DNA of 64,000 bases. Source: Clostridiales bacterium (GTDB lineage: Bacteria; Bacillota; Clostridia; Oscillospirales; Oscillospiraceae). A program made the position numbers and the translations under genes. The notes under the pieces are model-generated. The model searched no databases. It was not told the origin of the DNA and saw only the letters and a list, made by a program, of their open reading frames with translations. The stretch spans positions 1,797,501 through 1,861,500 of the forward strand of contig CP107216.1 of NCBI GenBank assembly GCA_025757645.1, written 5' to 3'. Below are positions 17,186-26,745 of the stretch, one piece after another. Numbering within the stretch: position 1 is the first letter of the stretch; the number at the start of each line of letters is the position of its first letter.

Positions 17186-18946
17186 TTAGCGCACGCGCAG
17201 GCGCTCCACGAGCGCCTCATTGCTCTCGGCCATGCAGGTCTGGTAGTCCGTATAGAGCACCATGCCCGGCAGCGCGCCGGACGGCTTGCGCACGAAGCGC
17301 GCCATGGTGTAATCCACCGGTGTCTTCCCGCCGCCGCGCGCCTGCGAATAGTATACGGCGAGACTCGCCGCCTCGGCGATCGTCTGATCGTCCGGCGTTG
17401 TGTCGTGCGCGCGGATGATGACGTGCGAACCGTGTACCTTCTGCACATGCAGCCAGATGTCCGTGCGGCGGGCGGTGCGGTGCGTCAGCTCGTCATTTTG
17501 CGTGTTGGAGCGGCCGACGAGGATCTCATACCCGGTGCTCGAAACGAAGGCGAGCGGCGCGCGCTGCGCCGTCTTTTCCTTTTTGGCATTGCGCGGCTGG
17601 CGCAGATACCCGGTCGCGCGCAGCTCGGCGCGGATGTCGGCAAGGTCGCGCTCGCTCTCGGCGCGCGCGAGCTCATCGAGCACACTGTTGAGATAGTCGA
17701 GGTTCCGGCTCGCCTCCGCGATCAGGCCGGTCAGGTGCTGTTCGGCCGTTTTGGCCTTGCGGTAGGACTTATAGAGCGCGGCGGCGTTCTCCTGCGGGCT
17801 CTTGCGCGGGTCCAGCTCGATCGTCACGTCCGGGCAGCCCTCGGCGTAGTAGTCCTGCACCGTCACGGTGCGGTCACCTTTCTGGATACGGTAGAGGTTG
17901 GCCTTGATGAGGTCGGCCTTCTGCCGCAGGGCCTCGCGGTCGGCGCAGCGCAGCAGGTCCGACTGCTGGATGGCCAGCTTTTTGGCCGTGCGGTCGCGCA
18001 GGGTGCGCACCTGATGCGTCAGCTCCTGCGAGCGGCGGCGCATGGCCTCCGCCTTGTCGCGGCGGAGATAAAATTCGTCCAGCAGCTCGGAAAACGAGCC
18101 GCAGCCGCGGCATTCCAGCGCGTCCTGATACTGCAGGATCGGCACGGCGGAAAAATCCTTCGGCCGGTCGCCGTCGAGCAGCATGGTGGGCACGAGATTG
18201 TTCGTCTCGACCGAGAACACCAGCGCGTCCAGCTCGTGCTCCAGGCGCGCGCGCTGCGCATCGTCCAGCCGCTCGAGCCGGGGGCTGGCATCGCCGAGCG
18301 CGCGGAAGCACACCTCCCGGCACAGCAGGGGCGACACGCCGGAGAACAGACCCAGCAGCCACTTATCAAGCGTCGCCGCAGTGACCGGGCCGGAGAGCAG
18401 CTGCGCGCGCTGCTCCGGCGTCGTGTCAAACAGGACCGGCTTGTCCTGCCGCAGCGGCAGGCGGTAAAACATGCCCGGCTGCACCTGGCGCGTCTCGCTC
18501 ATGGAGGAATCCACGCGGCGCATGCAGTCGATGATGTGCCCGTCGGCGCTGACGAGGATGACGTTCGACTGGCGGCCAAGCATTTCAACAATGAGCTGCT
18601 TTTTGACCGGCGTGCCGAGCTCATCGCGCCCGTCGAGATCGAGAACGAGCATGCGCTCGAAGTCCGGCTGGGAAATACCCGTGATGCGCGCGCCGACCAG
18701 ATGCTTGCGCAGAAGCATGCAGAACATCGGCGGTTCGGCCGGATTTTCAAACGTGCCGGCCGTGAAATGCACCCGCGCGCTGCCCACGCCGCCGTGCACG
18801 AGCAGCTTCGCGTTGCCGCTCTGCGTGCGCACGGACAGCAGCAGCAGGTCGCGCTCCGGCTGCTGCACCTTGTCGATGCGCGCGCCGGTCAGGCTCTGCG
18901 TCAGTTCCTGCGTCAGGCCGTGCAGAAAAACTGCGTCCATTGGCAT
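17186..18946 (-). CDS. rqcH: Rqc2 homolog RqcH (NFACT family, ribosome quality control)
   Basis: Binds stalled 50S subunits carrying peptidyl-tRNA and directs C-terminal poly-alanine tailing. Older annotation calls it fibronectin-binding protein. The 586-residue protein has an NFACT-N domain (about 1-260; DAVFLHGLTQEL, HGGVGSARVHFT), two helix-hairpin/coiled-coil segments (about 285-440) and the NFACT-R domain (about 450-560; GYEILVGRSNTQNDELTHRTA, DIWLHVQKVHGSHVIIR, given in part). GGAGG sits 9 nt before the ATG at 18944-18946. It starts 1 nt downstream of the mrnC stop. Confidence 0.94.
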   Translation of the reverse strand: MPMDAVFLHGLTQELTQSLTGARIDKVQQPERDLLLLSVRTQSGNAKLLVHGGVGSARVHFTAGTFENPAEPPMFCMLLRKHLVGARITGISQPDFERMLVLDLDGRDELGTPVKKQLIVEMLGRQSNVILVSADGHIIDCMRRVDSSMSETRQVQPGMFYRLPLRQDKPVLFDTTPEQRAQLLSGPVTAATLDKWLLGLFSGVSPLLCREVCFRALGDASPRLERLDDAQRARLEHELDALVFSVETNNLVPTMLLDGDRPKDFSAVPILQYQDALECRGCGSFSELLDEFYLRRDKAEAMRRRSQELTHQVRTLRDRTAKKLAIQQSDLLRCADREALRQKADLIKANLYRIQKGDRTVTVQDYYAEGCPDVTIELDPRKSPQENAAALYKSYRKAKTAEQHLTGLIAEASRNLDYLNSVLDELARAESERDLADIRAELRATGYLRQPRNAKKEKTAQRAPLAFVSSTGYEILVGRSNTQNDELTHRTARRTDIWLHVQKVHGSHVIIRAHDTTPDDQTIAEAASLAVYYSQARGGGKTPVDYTMARFVRKPSGALPGMVLYTDYQTCMAESNEALVERLRVR

Positions 18947-18947
18947 G

Positions 18948-19415
18948 TTACAGCACCTCCGTGATCTTGCTGAAGAGCTCGCGCAGCCGCTGCGTGCGGC
19001 CGAGCAGATACAGCCAGCCAAAGAGCGTCTCGAGCCCCGTGGCCGCGTGATACTGCGCGACGTCCGCGTGCTGCGGCACCGAGTTCACCTTCGCGTTGCG
19101 GCCGCGCTTGTAGACCGCGCGCTCCTCGTCCGTGAGCGCGGGCTGAATGGCCTCCGCCACGCGCGCCTGCGCGGGCGCGTTGACGCGGCGCACCGTCTCA
19201 CGGTGCAGGTCGGTCACGGCCGTGAGCCCGGCGGCACACAGGGCCGTGCGCATCATGAGCTCATATACCCCGTCGCCGATGTGCGCGAGGGCGAGCGTGC
19301 TGTAAGCGCCGACCTGCGCCGGCGTCATTTCCGGGGCAAAGTCCGCCCCATCTGGAAAGGCAATCGTGCCGACGGGGCGGCGCTCCGGCCGCCCCGTGTG
19401 GAGATCATGATTCAT
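18948..19415 (-). CDS. mrnC: Mini-ribonuclease III (MrnC)
   Basis: RNase III-like nuclease without a double-stranded RNA-binding domain, which matures 23S rRNA in Bacillus. The 155-residue protein has the mini-III pattern: LALAHIGDGVYELMMR, then ERAVYKRGRNAKVNSV and YHAATGLETLFGWLYLLGR. The acidic catalytic residues are in GDGVYE and GLETL. The frame extends far upstream inside ftsK. ATG at 19413-19415 is chosen as the first start compatible with the domain; it has GAGGA upstream and overlaps the ftsK stop by 11 nt. Confidence 0.92.
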   Translation of the reverse strand: MNHDLHTGRPERRPVGTIAFPDGADFAPEMTPAQVGAYSTLALAHIGDGVYELMMRTALCAAGLTAVTDLHRETVRRVNAPAQARVAEAIQPALTDEERAVYKRGRNAKVNSVPQHADVAQYHAATGLETLFGWLYLLGRTQRLRELFSKITEVL

Positions 19416-21999
19416 CGTCTTCAGGTTCCTCTTCGTTGTCATCGGCAAAGTCCGTCTGCGCCTGCAGCACCTCGCTCGGTGCGGTGCCCTGCACATACTG
19501 CATCTCCTGCCACTGCTGCTTCGTGATGAGGATCTTGCGCGGCTTCGAGCCCTCAAACGGGCCGACGATGCCCATCTCCTCCATCTGATCGACCATGCGC
19601 GCGGCGCGCGAATAGCCGAGCTTCAGCCGGCGCTGCAGCATGGACACCGACGCCTGCTTCGTCTCGAGAATGACGTCCACGGCCTGCGGCAGCAGCTCGT
19701 CATAGTCGCTCTTGGCGGGCTTGTCCGCCTCGGGCGCGGGGCCGGACTTCTTGTCGGCCTCGGCGGCGGATTTCTCGATCTGCGCGATGATATCGTCGCT
19801 GTACTGCGCCTCGGAGTTTTGCTTGATGAAGCGCACGACCTCCTCGCGCTCCTCGTCCGACACAAACGAGCCCTGCACACGCAGGGGCTTGCCGGTGCCG
19901 ATGGGCGCATAGAGCATATCGCCCATGCCGATGAGCTTTTCCGCGCCGGAGGTATCGAGGATGATGCGGCTCTCGAGCGAGGACGAGACCGCAAAGGCAA
20001 TGCGGCTCGGGATGTTCGCCTTCATGAGGCCGGTGATGACATCCGCGGACGGGCGCTGCGTTGCGATGATAAGGTGCATGCCCGCGGCGCGGCCCATCTG
20101 CGCCACGCGGCAGATGCTCTCCTCCACCTCTTTGGCGGCGCAGAGCATGAGGTCGGCCAGCTCGTCGATGACGATAACGACCTGCGGCAGCGTCTGCCCG
20201 TCGGGCTCGTTTTTCTGGAGGGCATTGTAGCTGGCGAGGTCGCGCACCTGCGCCTCGGAGAAGAGGCGGTAGCGCTTGAGCATCTCCACGACCGCCCACT
20301 GCAGCGCGCCGGCCGCCTTCTTTGGGTCGGTCACGACGGGGATGAACAGGTGCGGGATGCCGTTATAGATGCCGAGCTCGACCATTTTCGGGTCGATCAT
20401 GATCAGGCGCACCTCGTCCGGCGTCGCCTTATAGAGCAGGCTCAGAATGAGCGAGTTCATGCACACGGACTTGCCCGAGCCGGTCGTGCCGGCGATGAGC
20501 ATATGCGGCAGCTTGGCGATGTTGCCGATGATGCAGTTGCCGCCGATGTCCTTGCCGACGGCAAACGAGAGCTTGGACTTCGCATTGCGGAACGCGGGCG
20601 AGTCGATGATATCGCGCAGGCAAACGGCGCTGACGACCTTGTTCGGCACCTCGATGCCGACGGTCGAGATCTTGTCCGGGATCGGCGCGATGCGCACATT
20701 CTCCACACCGAGCGCGAGCGCAAGGTCGCCGGAGAGGTTCGTGATCTTGTTGAGCTTCACGCCCGCCTCGAGCTCGAGATCGTAGCGCGTGACCGTGGGG
20801 CCGCGCGTCACGTCGCGGATGGTCGCATTGACGCCGAAGCTGCTCAGGGCAGTGTTGAGCCGGTCGCGGTTGAAGCGGATCTCCTCCGTCGCGTCCGTCT
20901 GATCCTTCTTCCCCGCGCGCAGGAACGACACCGGCGGGAGCTGATAGGAAGAGTGATCGGCATTCTCGCTCTCGATGGCGGAGGTGATCGCGGCCGTCTC
21001 CGCCGCGACGGCGGCACTGGCCGCCTTTTTGGACGGCTTCGGCGGGTCCTGGATCTCCTGCGTGACCGGGGTGACGCCGCAGATATCGGCCGCCTCCTCC
21101 ACGGACAGCGGCTGGACATTTTGCGTGGCATCGGCCGGCGCGGCCTTTTTCGCGCCGCGGGCAGGCTTTTTGACCGGGATCGGATCGATCGGATCGTCGT
21201 CCGGCTCCGTCATGGTCTCCTCGACCGGAATGTCGATGAATTTTTTCTTGGCGACCGGCTTGTCCGGCACGGCACGGCGCGCACTGCGCCGCGGCTCGGG
21301 CAGCGGCTGCGGTTCCGGTTCGTCCTCCTCATCCTCCGCAAGCGGCACGTCTTCGTCCGGGATGTACTGTGCCTCGCGCCGTGTGCGCACCCAGGCCGCG
21401 ATCTTGCCGACCGTCAGGTCCATGCTGCCCAGCACGCAGAACACGAACGCCGCCATCGTCAGCGGCAGCGCCGCATAGACGCTGATGCCGGCCTTGAGCA
21501 GATAGCCAATGCCGCCGGAGATCACGCCGCCGGACGTGAGCACCTTGCCCCCGTCATAGAGCTGGCCGACGATCGCGCCGAACGTCTGCGCCGTGAACGC
21601 CACGCGGCAGACCATCAGGTGCACGATCGTGCCGAACAGCGGCGCGATCAGCAGCGCCGCCGTCACGCGCAGGCCAAAGCGCTCGCGCGGGTTGCGCACA
21701 AAGGTCCACGCCAGCAGCAGCATCGCAAACGGGAACGCCCAAAAGCCCCAGCCCATGATGCCGCACAGGAAGCCCGCAAAGCCGTCGATCACGACGCCCT
21801 CGGCATGAAACAGGCCCAGGAACGCCAGCAGCGACAGCACGATGCACGCCAGCGCATACGGCCATGTCGGTGCCGTCGGCGCGGAGGCCGGAGCCGCCTT
21901 GGCAGCCGGCTGCTTTTTCGGCGCGGCGGCCGGCTTTTTTGCTGCCGGGGCGGATTTTTTCGCCGTGCCGGTTTTCTTTTTGGATGATGAAGTTGCCAT
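19405..21999 (-). CDS. ftsK: DNA translocase FtsK/SpoIIIE
   Basis: Membrane-anchored ATPase that pumps chromosomal DNA through the division or sporulation septum. The 864-residue protein starts with a Lys/Ala-rich tail (1-45) and has four transmembrane segments (about 48-200), an acidic and proline-rich linker (about 210-380), the motor with Walker A AGTTGSGKS and Walker B VVIVIDELADLM, and a C-terminal winged-helix gamma domain (about 755-820; LGYSRAARMVDQMEEMGIVG) that reads KOPS/SRS orientation sequences. It is co-transcribed with uppP upstream and mrnC downstream. Sequence alone does not decide FtsK versus SpoIIIE. Confidence 0.95.
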   Translation of the reverse strand: MATSSSKKKTGTAKKSAPAAKKPAAAPKKQPAAKAAPASAPTAPTWPYALACIVLSLLAFLGLFHAEGVVIDGFAGFLCGIMGWGFWAFPFAMLLLAWTFVRNPRERFGLRVTAALLIAPLFGTIVHLMVCRVAFTAQTFGAIVGQLYDGGKVLTSGGVISGGIGYLLKAGISVYAALPLTMAAFVFCVLGSMDLTVGKIAAWVRTRREAQYIPDEDVPLAEDEEDEPEPQPLPEPRRSARRAVPDKPVAKKKFIDIPVEETMTEPDDDPIDPIPVKKPARGAKKAAPADATQNVQPLSVEEAADICGVTPVTQEIQDPPKPSKKAASAAVAAETAAITSAIESENADHSSYQLPPVSFLRAGKKDQTDATEEIRFNRDRLNTALSSFGVNATIRDVTRGPTVTRYDLELEAGVKLNKITNLSGDLALALGVENVRIAPIPDKISTVGIEVPNKVVSAVCLRDIIDSPAFRNAKSKLSFAVGKDIGGNCIIGNIAKLPHMLIAGTTGSGKSVCMNSLILSLLYKATPDEVRLIMIDPKMVELGIYNGIPHLFIPVVTDPKKAAGALQWAVVEMLKRYRLFSEAQVRDLASYNALQKNEPDGQTLPQVVIVIDELADLMLCAAKEVEESICRVAQMGRAAGMHLIIATQRPSADVITGLMKANIPSRIAFAVSSSLESRIILDTSGAEKLIGMGDMLYAPIGTGKPLRVQGSFVSDEEREEVVRFIKQNSEAQYSDDIIAQIEKSAAEADKKSGPAPEADKPAKSDYDELLPQAVDVILETKQASVSMLQRRLKLGYSRAARMVDQMEEMGIVGPFEGSKPRKILITKQQWQEMQYVQGTAPSEVLQAQTDFADDNEEEPEDDES

Positions 22000-22015
22000 G
22001 TTATATAACGTCCTC

Positions 22016-22852
22016 TCAGAAAATCAGAGACAGAATCATCGTCAGTGCGCCCGCGCCCCAACAGTAGTAGGAAAACGCGCCGAAACGGCCCTTCGACGTC
22101 AGGCGCTTGACAAGGCCGATGGCCGCGACGCCCGAGACCATCGCCACGAGCATGCCGGCCAGATACGCCGGCAGGAGTGACACATCGATACCCGCCTTGG
22201 CCGCCTTGGCCAGAGACAGGATGTTTGCCCCCAGCACCGCGGGCAGCGACATCAGAAACGAGAAGCGCACCGCAAAGCTGCGATCCAGTCCCGTGGCCAT
22301 GCCGGCCGCGATCGTCGTGCCCGACCGGGACAGGCCTGGGATCGTCGCCACGGCCTGACACACGCCGATGACCAGCGCGTCGCGCACGCGCATGGTTTTC
22401 TCCGTGCGCGTGCCCTTGGGCATTTTATCGGCCACGAACAGCAGAAAGCCCGTGAGGATGAGCATGAGGCCGATGAAGAAGGTGTGGTAGTACAGCTGCT
22501 CGACCAGATCGTTGACCGGCAGGATCAAAAACAGCGGCAGCGTCGCCAGGATGATCATGAGCACCATGCGCGCGGCGGGAAGCTGCTGCCGGCGCTGCTC
22601 GGCCGGCAGCCGTGCGCTGCGGAAAAACGCGATCGTCTCGCGCACCATGGCCACGATGTCCCGCCAGTAGACGATGCAGATGGAAATGAGCGTGCCCAAA
22701 TGCAGCAGAACATCGAAAAACAGATGGCCGTTTTCCGCCGTCGACATATGAAACAGGTTTTGCAGGATCGACAGATGGCCGGAGCTGGAGATCGGCAGAA
22801 ACTCTGCGATGCCCTGCACCAGACCGAGCAGGATCGCGTTCCAGATGGTCAC
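22016..22852 (-). CDS. uppP: Undecaprenyl-diphosphate phosphatase UppP (BacA)
   Basis: Recycles the C55 lipid carrier of peptidoglycan synthesis at the membrane. The 278-residue polytopic protein has the two BacA motifs: the acidic motif with QGIAEFLPISSSGHL near residue 15, and PGLSRSGTT near 175. About eight transmembrane segments are visible. The start is GTG at 22850-22852 with GGGAGG 8 nt upstream; a TTG five codons earlier lies inside the ribosome binding site and is rejected. It is the first gene of the uppP-ftsK-mrnC-rqcH operon. Confidence 0.95.
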   Translation of the reverse strand: MTIWNAILLGLVQGIAEFLPISSSGHLSILQNLFHMSTAENGHLFFDVLLHLGTLISICIVYWRDIVAMVRETIAFFRSARLPAEQRRQQLPAARMVLMIILATLPLFLILPVNDLVEQLYYHTFFIGLMLILTGFLLFVADKMPKGTRTEKTMRVRDALVIGVCQAVATIPGLSRSGTTIAAGMATGLDRSFAVRFSFLMSLPAVLGANILSLAKAAKAGIDVSLLPAYLAGMLVAMVSGVAAIGLVKRLTSKGRFGAFSYYCWGAGALTMILSLIF

Positions 22853-22886
22853 GGATGCACCTCCCAATACGCAGATAGGAATGTTG

Positions 22887-22915
22887 ATTATACCACGGTT
22901 TTCTTTGCGTCACAA
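22887..22915 (-). promoter_or_regulatory. sigma-A promoter of the uppP operon
   Basis: TTGTGA (22910-22915) and consensus TATAAT (22887-22892) with 17-bp spacing on the minus strand. Confidence 0.75.
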
Positions 22916-22944
22916 GGGAAAACGGTCACTGTCCCCGTTTTCCC
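22916..22944 (-). terminator. possible weak terminator after the M18 peptidase gene
   Basis: A perfect 10-bp stem (GGGAAAACGG / CCGTTTTCCC) between the M18 stop and the uppP promoter. There is no real T tract on the minus side, so efficient termination is doubtful. Confidence 0.35.
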
Positions 22945-22957
22945 CTGCCGCATCCGG

Positions 22958-24367
22958 TCACGCCTGCGTGTCGCAGTAGGCAGCCAGCACGCCGCGGTAC
23001 GTCATCCAGCAGTCGAACTTTGCCACGAGCTCAAACGGTGCGTGCATGCTCAGCACCGGCACGCCGGCGTCAATGGTGTCAATATTCCGGTCGGCCATGA
23101 ACTTGGCGATCGTGCCGCCGCCGCCCTGATCGACCTTGCCCATCTCGGACAGCTGCCAGACGACGCCGTTGTCGGCAAACAGACGGCGCAGATAGGCCAC
23201 GAGCTCGGCCGAGGCATCGCTCGTGCCGGACTTGCCGCGTGCACCCGTGAACTTGCAGATGCCCATGCCGTAATTGAGCTTGGCCTCCGTGCGCTTGGCG
23301 CTCACCTCGGGGAAGCTGGGGTCAAAGGCCGCGCAGACGTCCGCCGAGAGGCAAAAGCTCCTGGCAAAGCAGTGGCGCAGCGCGACGTCCTGCTGCTCGC
23401 AGAGGTCGGCCATGAAGGCCTCGAACGCCTGCGACTGCATGCCGGACACGCCGTCGGAGCCGATCTCCTCCTTGTCGGCGAGGATGCACACGGCCGTGCG
23501 CTCCGGCGCGCCGTCGAGGTCAAGGATGGCGCGCAGCTCGGCATAGGCGCACACGCGGTCGTCCTGACCGTAGGCGCCGATCATGCTGCGGTCAAAGCCG
23601 ATGTCGCGCGCCGGGAACGCCGGCACGGCGGCCAGCTCCGCCGACAGGAAGTCCTCTTCCGTGATGCCGTATTCATCATAGAGCAGCGACAGCACGGCGA
23701 GCTTCACGCGGTCGCGCCCCTCGCCGGCATACGGCATGCTGCCGATGACGATGTTGAGCGCCTCGCCCGTGATGCCCTCTTCCATGGTCTTGCGCATCTG
23801 ATCCTTGCCGAGATGCGGCAGCAGATCGGTGATGACAAACTGCGGCTCATCCGGCTCGCGGCCAATGGCTATATCGACCGTGCTGCCGTCTTTGAGCGCG
23901 ACCGTGCCGTGCAGCTCCAGCGGGATCGTGACCCACTGGTACTTCTTGATGCCGCCGTAATAGTGCGTCTTGAAATACGCCAGCTCCGAGTCCTCATACA
24001 TCGGCGTCTGCTTGAGATCGAGACGCGGGGAGTCGATGTGCGCGCCCGCGATCACGCAGCCGTGGTCAAGCGGCTGCTGCCCGAGCACGGCCAGCATGAG
24101 CGCCTTGCCGCGGTTGTTGACATACACCTTCGAGCCCGGCTGCAGCTCCATGCCGAACGTATACGGCACAAAGCCCTCGGCCTCCGCCATGCGGATGGCC
24201 TCCTTGACGGCCTCGCGCTCTGTGCGCGCGGCGTCGAGAAACTGCTTATATCCCTCGGCGTAGGCAAAGATCTCCCCGGCCTGCTCGGCGTCGATCCGAT
24301 CATAGCCGTTTTTCGGCTGATAAAACAGCTTTTCCTTCCACTGCTTGAGTTCCTTATCTTCGCTCAT
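22958..24367 (-). CDS. M18 family aminopeptidase
   Basis: Zinc aminopeptidase (aspartyl aminopeptidase family) releasing N-terminal residues, preferentially acidic ones, from peptides. The 469-residue protein has the co-catalytic metal site residues in GAHIDSPRLDLK (near 110), CILADKEEIGSDG (near 300) and the late histidine of SMHAPFEL (near 445), all in the M18 order. Length is normal. GGAGG precedes ATG, and the start overlaps the stop of the upstream fusion gene (ATGA). It is the last gene of the prfA operon. Confidence 0.94.
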   Translation of the reverse strand: MSEDKELKQWKEKLFYQPKNGYDRIDAEQAGEIFAYAEGYKQFLDAARTEREAVKEAIRMAEAEGFVPYTFGMELQPGSKVYVNNRGKALMLAVLGQQPLDHGCVIAGAHIDSPRLDLKQTPMYEDSELAYFKTHYYGGIKKYQWVTIPLELHGTVALKDGSTVDIAIGREPDEPQFVITDLLPHLGKDQMRKTMEEGITGEALNIVIGSMPYAGEGRDRVKLAVLSLLYDEYGITEEDFLSAELAAVPAFPARDIGFDRSMIGAYGQDDRVCAYAELRAILDLDGAPERTAVCILADKEEIGSDGVSGMQSQAFEAFMADLCEQQDVALRHCFARSFCLSADVCAAFDPSFPEVSAKRTEAKLNYGMGICKFTGARGKSGTSDASAELVAYLRRLFADNGVVWQLSEMGKVDQGGGGTIAKFMADRNIDTIDAGVPVLSMHAPFELVAKFDCWMTYRGVLAAYCDTQA

Positions 24368-25562
24368 GAGAGCACCTCCTGTATCAGTTGATGGCAGCGG
24401 CGCTGAAAATCGGCGAGCGTGCCGCCGTTATCCAGCACGTAGCTGCAATGTTGGGCAAACCATTCGTTGGGCTTCTGCGCGTCGATGCGCGCCTCGGCAT
24501 AATCGCGCGTCACGCCCTCGCGCGCGATGAGCCGCTCGATGCGCACCTCACGCGGCGCCGTCACGCCGATGGTGACAGTGCACAGCTCCGCCAGCCCGCT
24601 CTCGATGAGCGCGATGGCGTCGATCGCCGCGACCGTGCCGCCCCGCCGCGCCCACGCGCGCAGGCGAGCGCGCACCTCGGCACGGACATACCGGTGCGTG
24701 ATGGCGTTGAGGTCGTCGAGCGCCGCCGCGTCCGCGAACACGACCGCGCCGAGCCGCTTTCGCTGCAGCGTCCCATTTTCTATTGTACCCGGAAAACGGG
24801 CATTGATCTCCGCGAGCATGGCGGTATTGGACGCCAGCAGCTCGTGATACACCGCGTCGCAGTCGATGACGAGCGCGCCCTGACGCTCCAGCTCCATGAG
24901 CGCGGTCGTTTTCCCGCAGCCCGTGCCGCCCGTGATGCCGACAATGTGCATTTTCCGCACGAGCGCGTCCCAGACGGCATCGTCCGGCACGGCGGCGGAG
25001 CGCAGAATGCGGTACGGCGTGTGCGAGAGATCGACGAGCGTGGACTCCCGGCCGATGCCGCAGGGCCCGCCGTCGATGACGGCCGCGATCTGCCCATTGA
25101 AATACGCCAGCACATCGTCTGCCGTTTTCGGGCTCGGCGCGCCGGAGGGATTGGCCGACGGCGCGGCCAGCGGCAGCTGCGCGGCCTCGATGAGCGCCAG
25201 CGTGGCCGGGTGATCCGGGCAGCGCAGGCCGACGGTCTGCCCACCCGCGCGCACGATCTCGGGCACGCAGTCCTGTGCCCGCAGCACGATCGTGAGCGGG
25301 CCGGGCCAGAACGCCTCGGCCAGCGTGTATGCCGCCGGCGGCACATCGGCGCAGTAGCGCGCCATGGCGGATGCGTCGTGCACCATCAGCGACAGCGGCT
25401 TGACGCTCGGTCGGCCTTTGACTTCATAGATCTGCGCGACGGCGGCGGGATCCAGTCCGTTGCCGGCAAGGCCGTAGACCGTCTCCGTCGGGACGGCGAC
25501 GAGCTGCCCGGCGCGGATGGCATCCGCTGCCTGCGCGATCTCGGTTGTGATTCGTTTCGTGT

Positions 25563-25566
<4 letters not shown>
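24364..25566 (-). CDS. Fusion: threonylcarbamoyl-AMP synthase (TsaC/Sua5 type) + dephospho-CoA kinase (CoaE)
   Basis: A single 400-residue open frame carries two usually separate enzymes. Residues 1-205 are a YrdC/TsaC domain (VAVPTETVYGLAGNG; KGRPSVKPLSLMV; PSANPSG; IGRESTLVDL), which makes threonylcarbamoyl-AMP for tRNA t6A37. Residues 206-400 are CoaE (MHIVGITGGTGCGKTTA with P-loop Lys219; VIDCDAVYHELL), the last step of coenzyme A synthesis. There is no stop codon between them. The in-frame Met206 lacks a good ribosome binding site, so one bifunctional protein is more likely than internal initiation. The start overlaps the prfA stop, and the stop overlaps the M18 gene. Confidence 0.9.
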
Positions 25567-26630
<1,064 letters not shown>

Positions 26631-26661
26631 GGTGCCGCCTCCCTTGTTGCGATATTCGCTC

Positions 26662-26689
26662 AATGTATCAGTTTACCACAGCGGCGCAA
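26662..26689 (-). promoter_or_regulatory. candidate promoter of the prfA operon
   Basis: TTGCGC (26684-26689) and TACATT (26662-26667), 16 bp apart on the minus strand. It overlaps the T tract of the upstream terminator. Match quality is only moderate. Confidence 0.35.
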
Positions 26690-26727
26690 AAATGTAAACA
26701 GGCGGTGCGTCTGCGCGCACCGCCTGT
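26688..26727 (-). terminator. terminator of the beta-propeller lipoprotein gene
   Basis: A perfect 12-bp stem (ACAGGCGGTGCG / CGCACCGCCTGT) with TTTACATTTTT after it on the minus strand, 19 nt after the stop codon. Confidence 0.7.
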
Positions 26728-26745
26728 CAGAAGATCTTCGGTTGT

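Noticed and set aside
17186..18946. Fibronectin-binding adhesin
   Set aside because: The NFACT domain order is that of RqcH, a ribosome quality-control protein. There is no signal peptide, and the adhesin name is historical.
19405..21999. Conjugative or mobile-element FtsK-like ATPase
   Set aside because: The four-helix membrane domain, linker, motor and gamma domain are those of the chromosomal FtsK/SpoIIIE, and it sits in a housekeeping operon.
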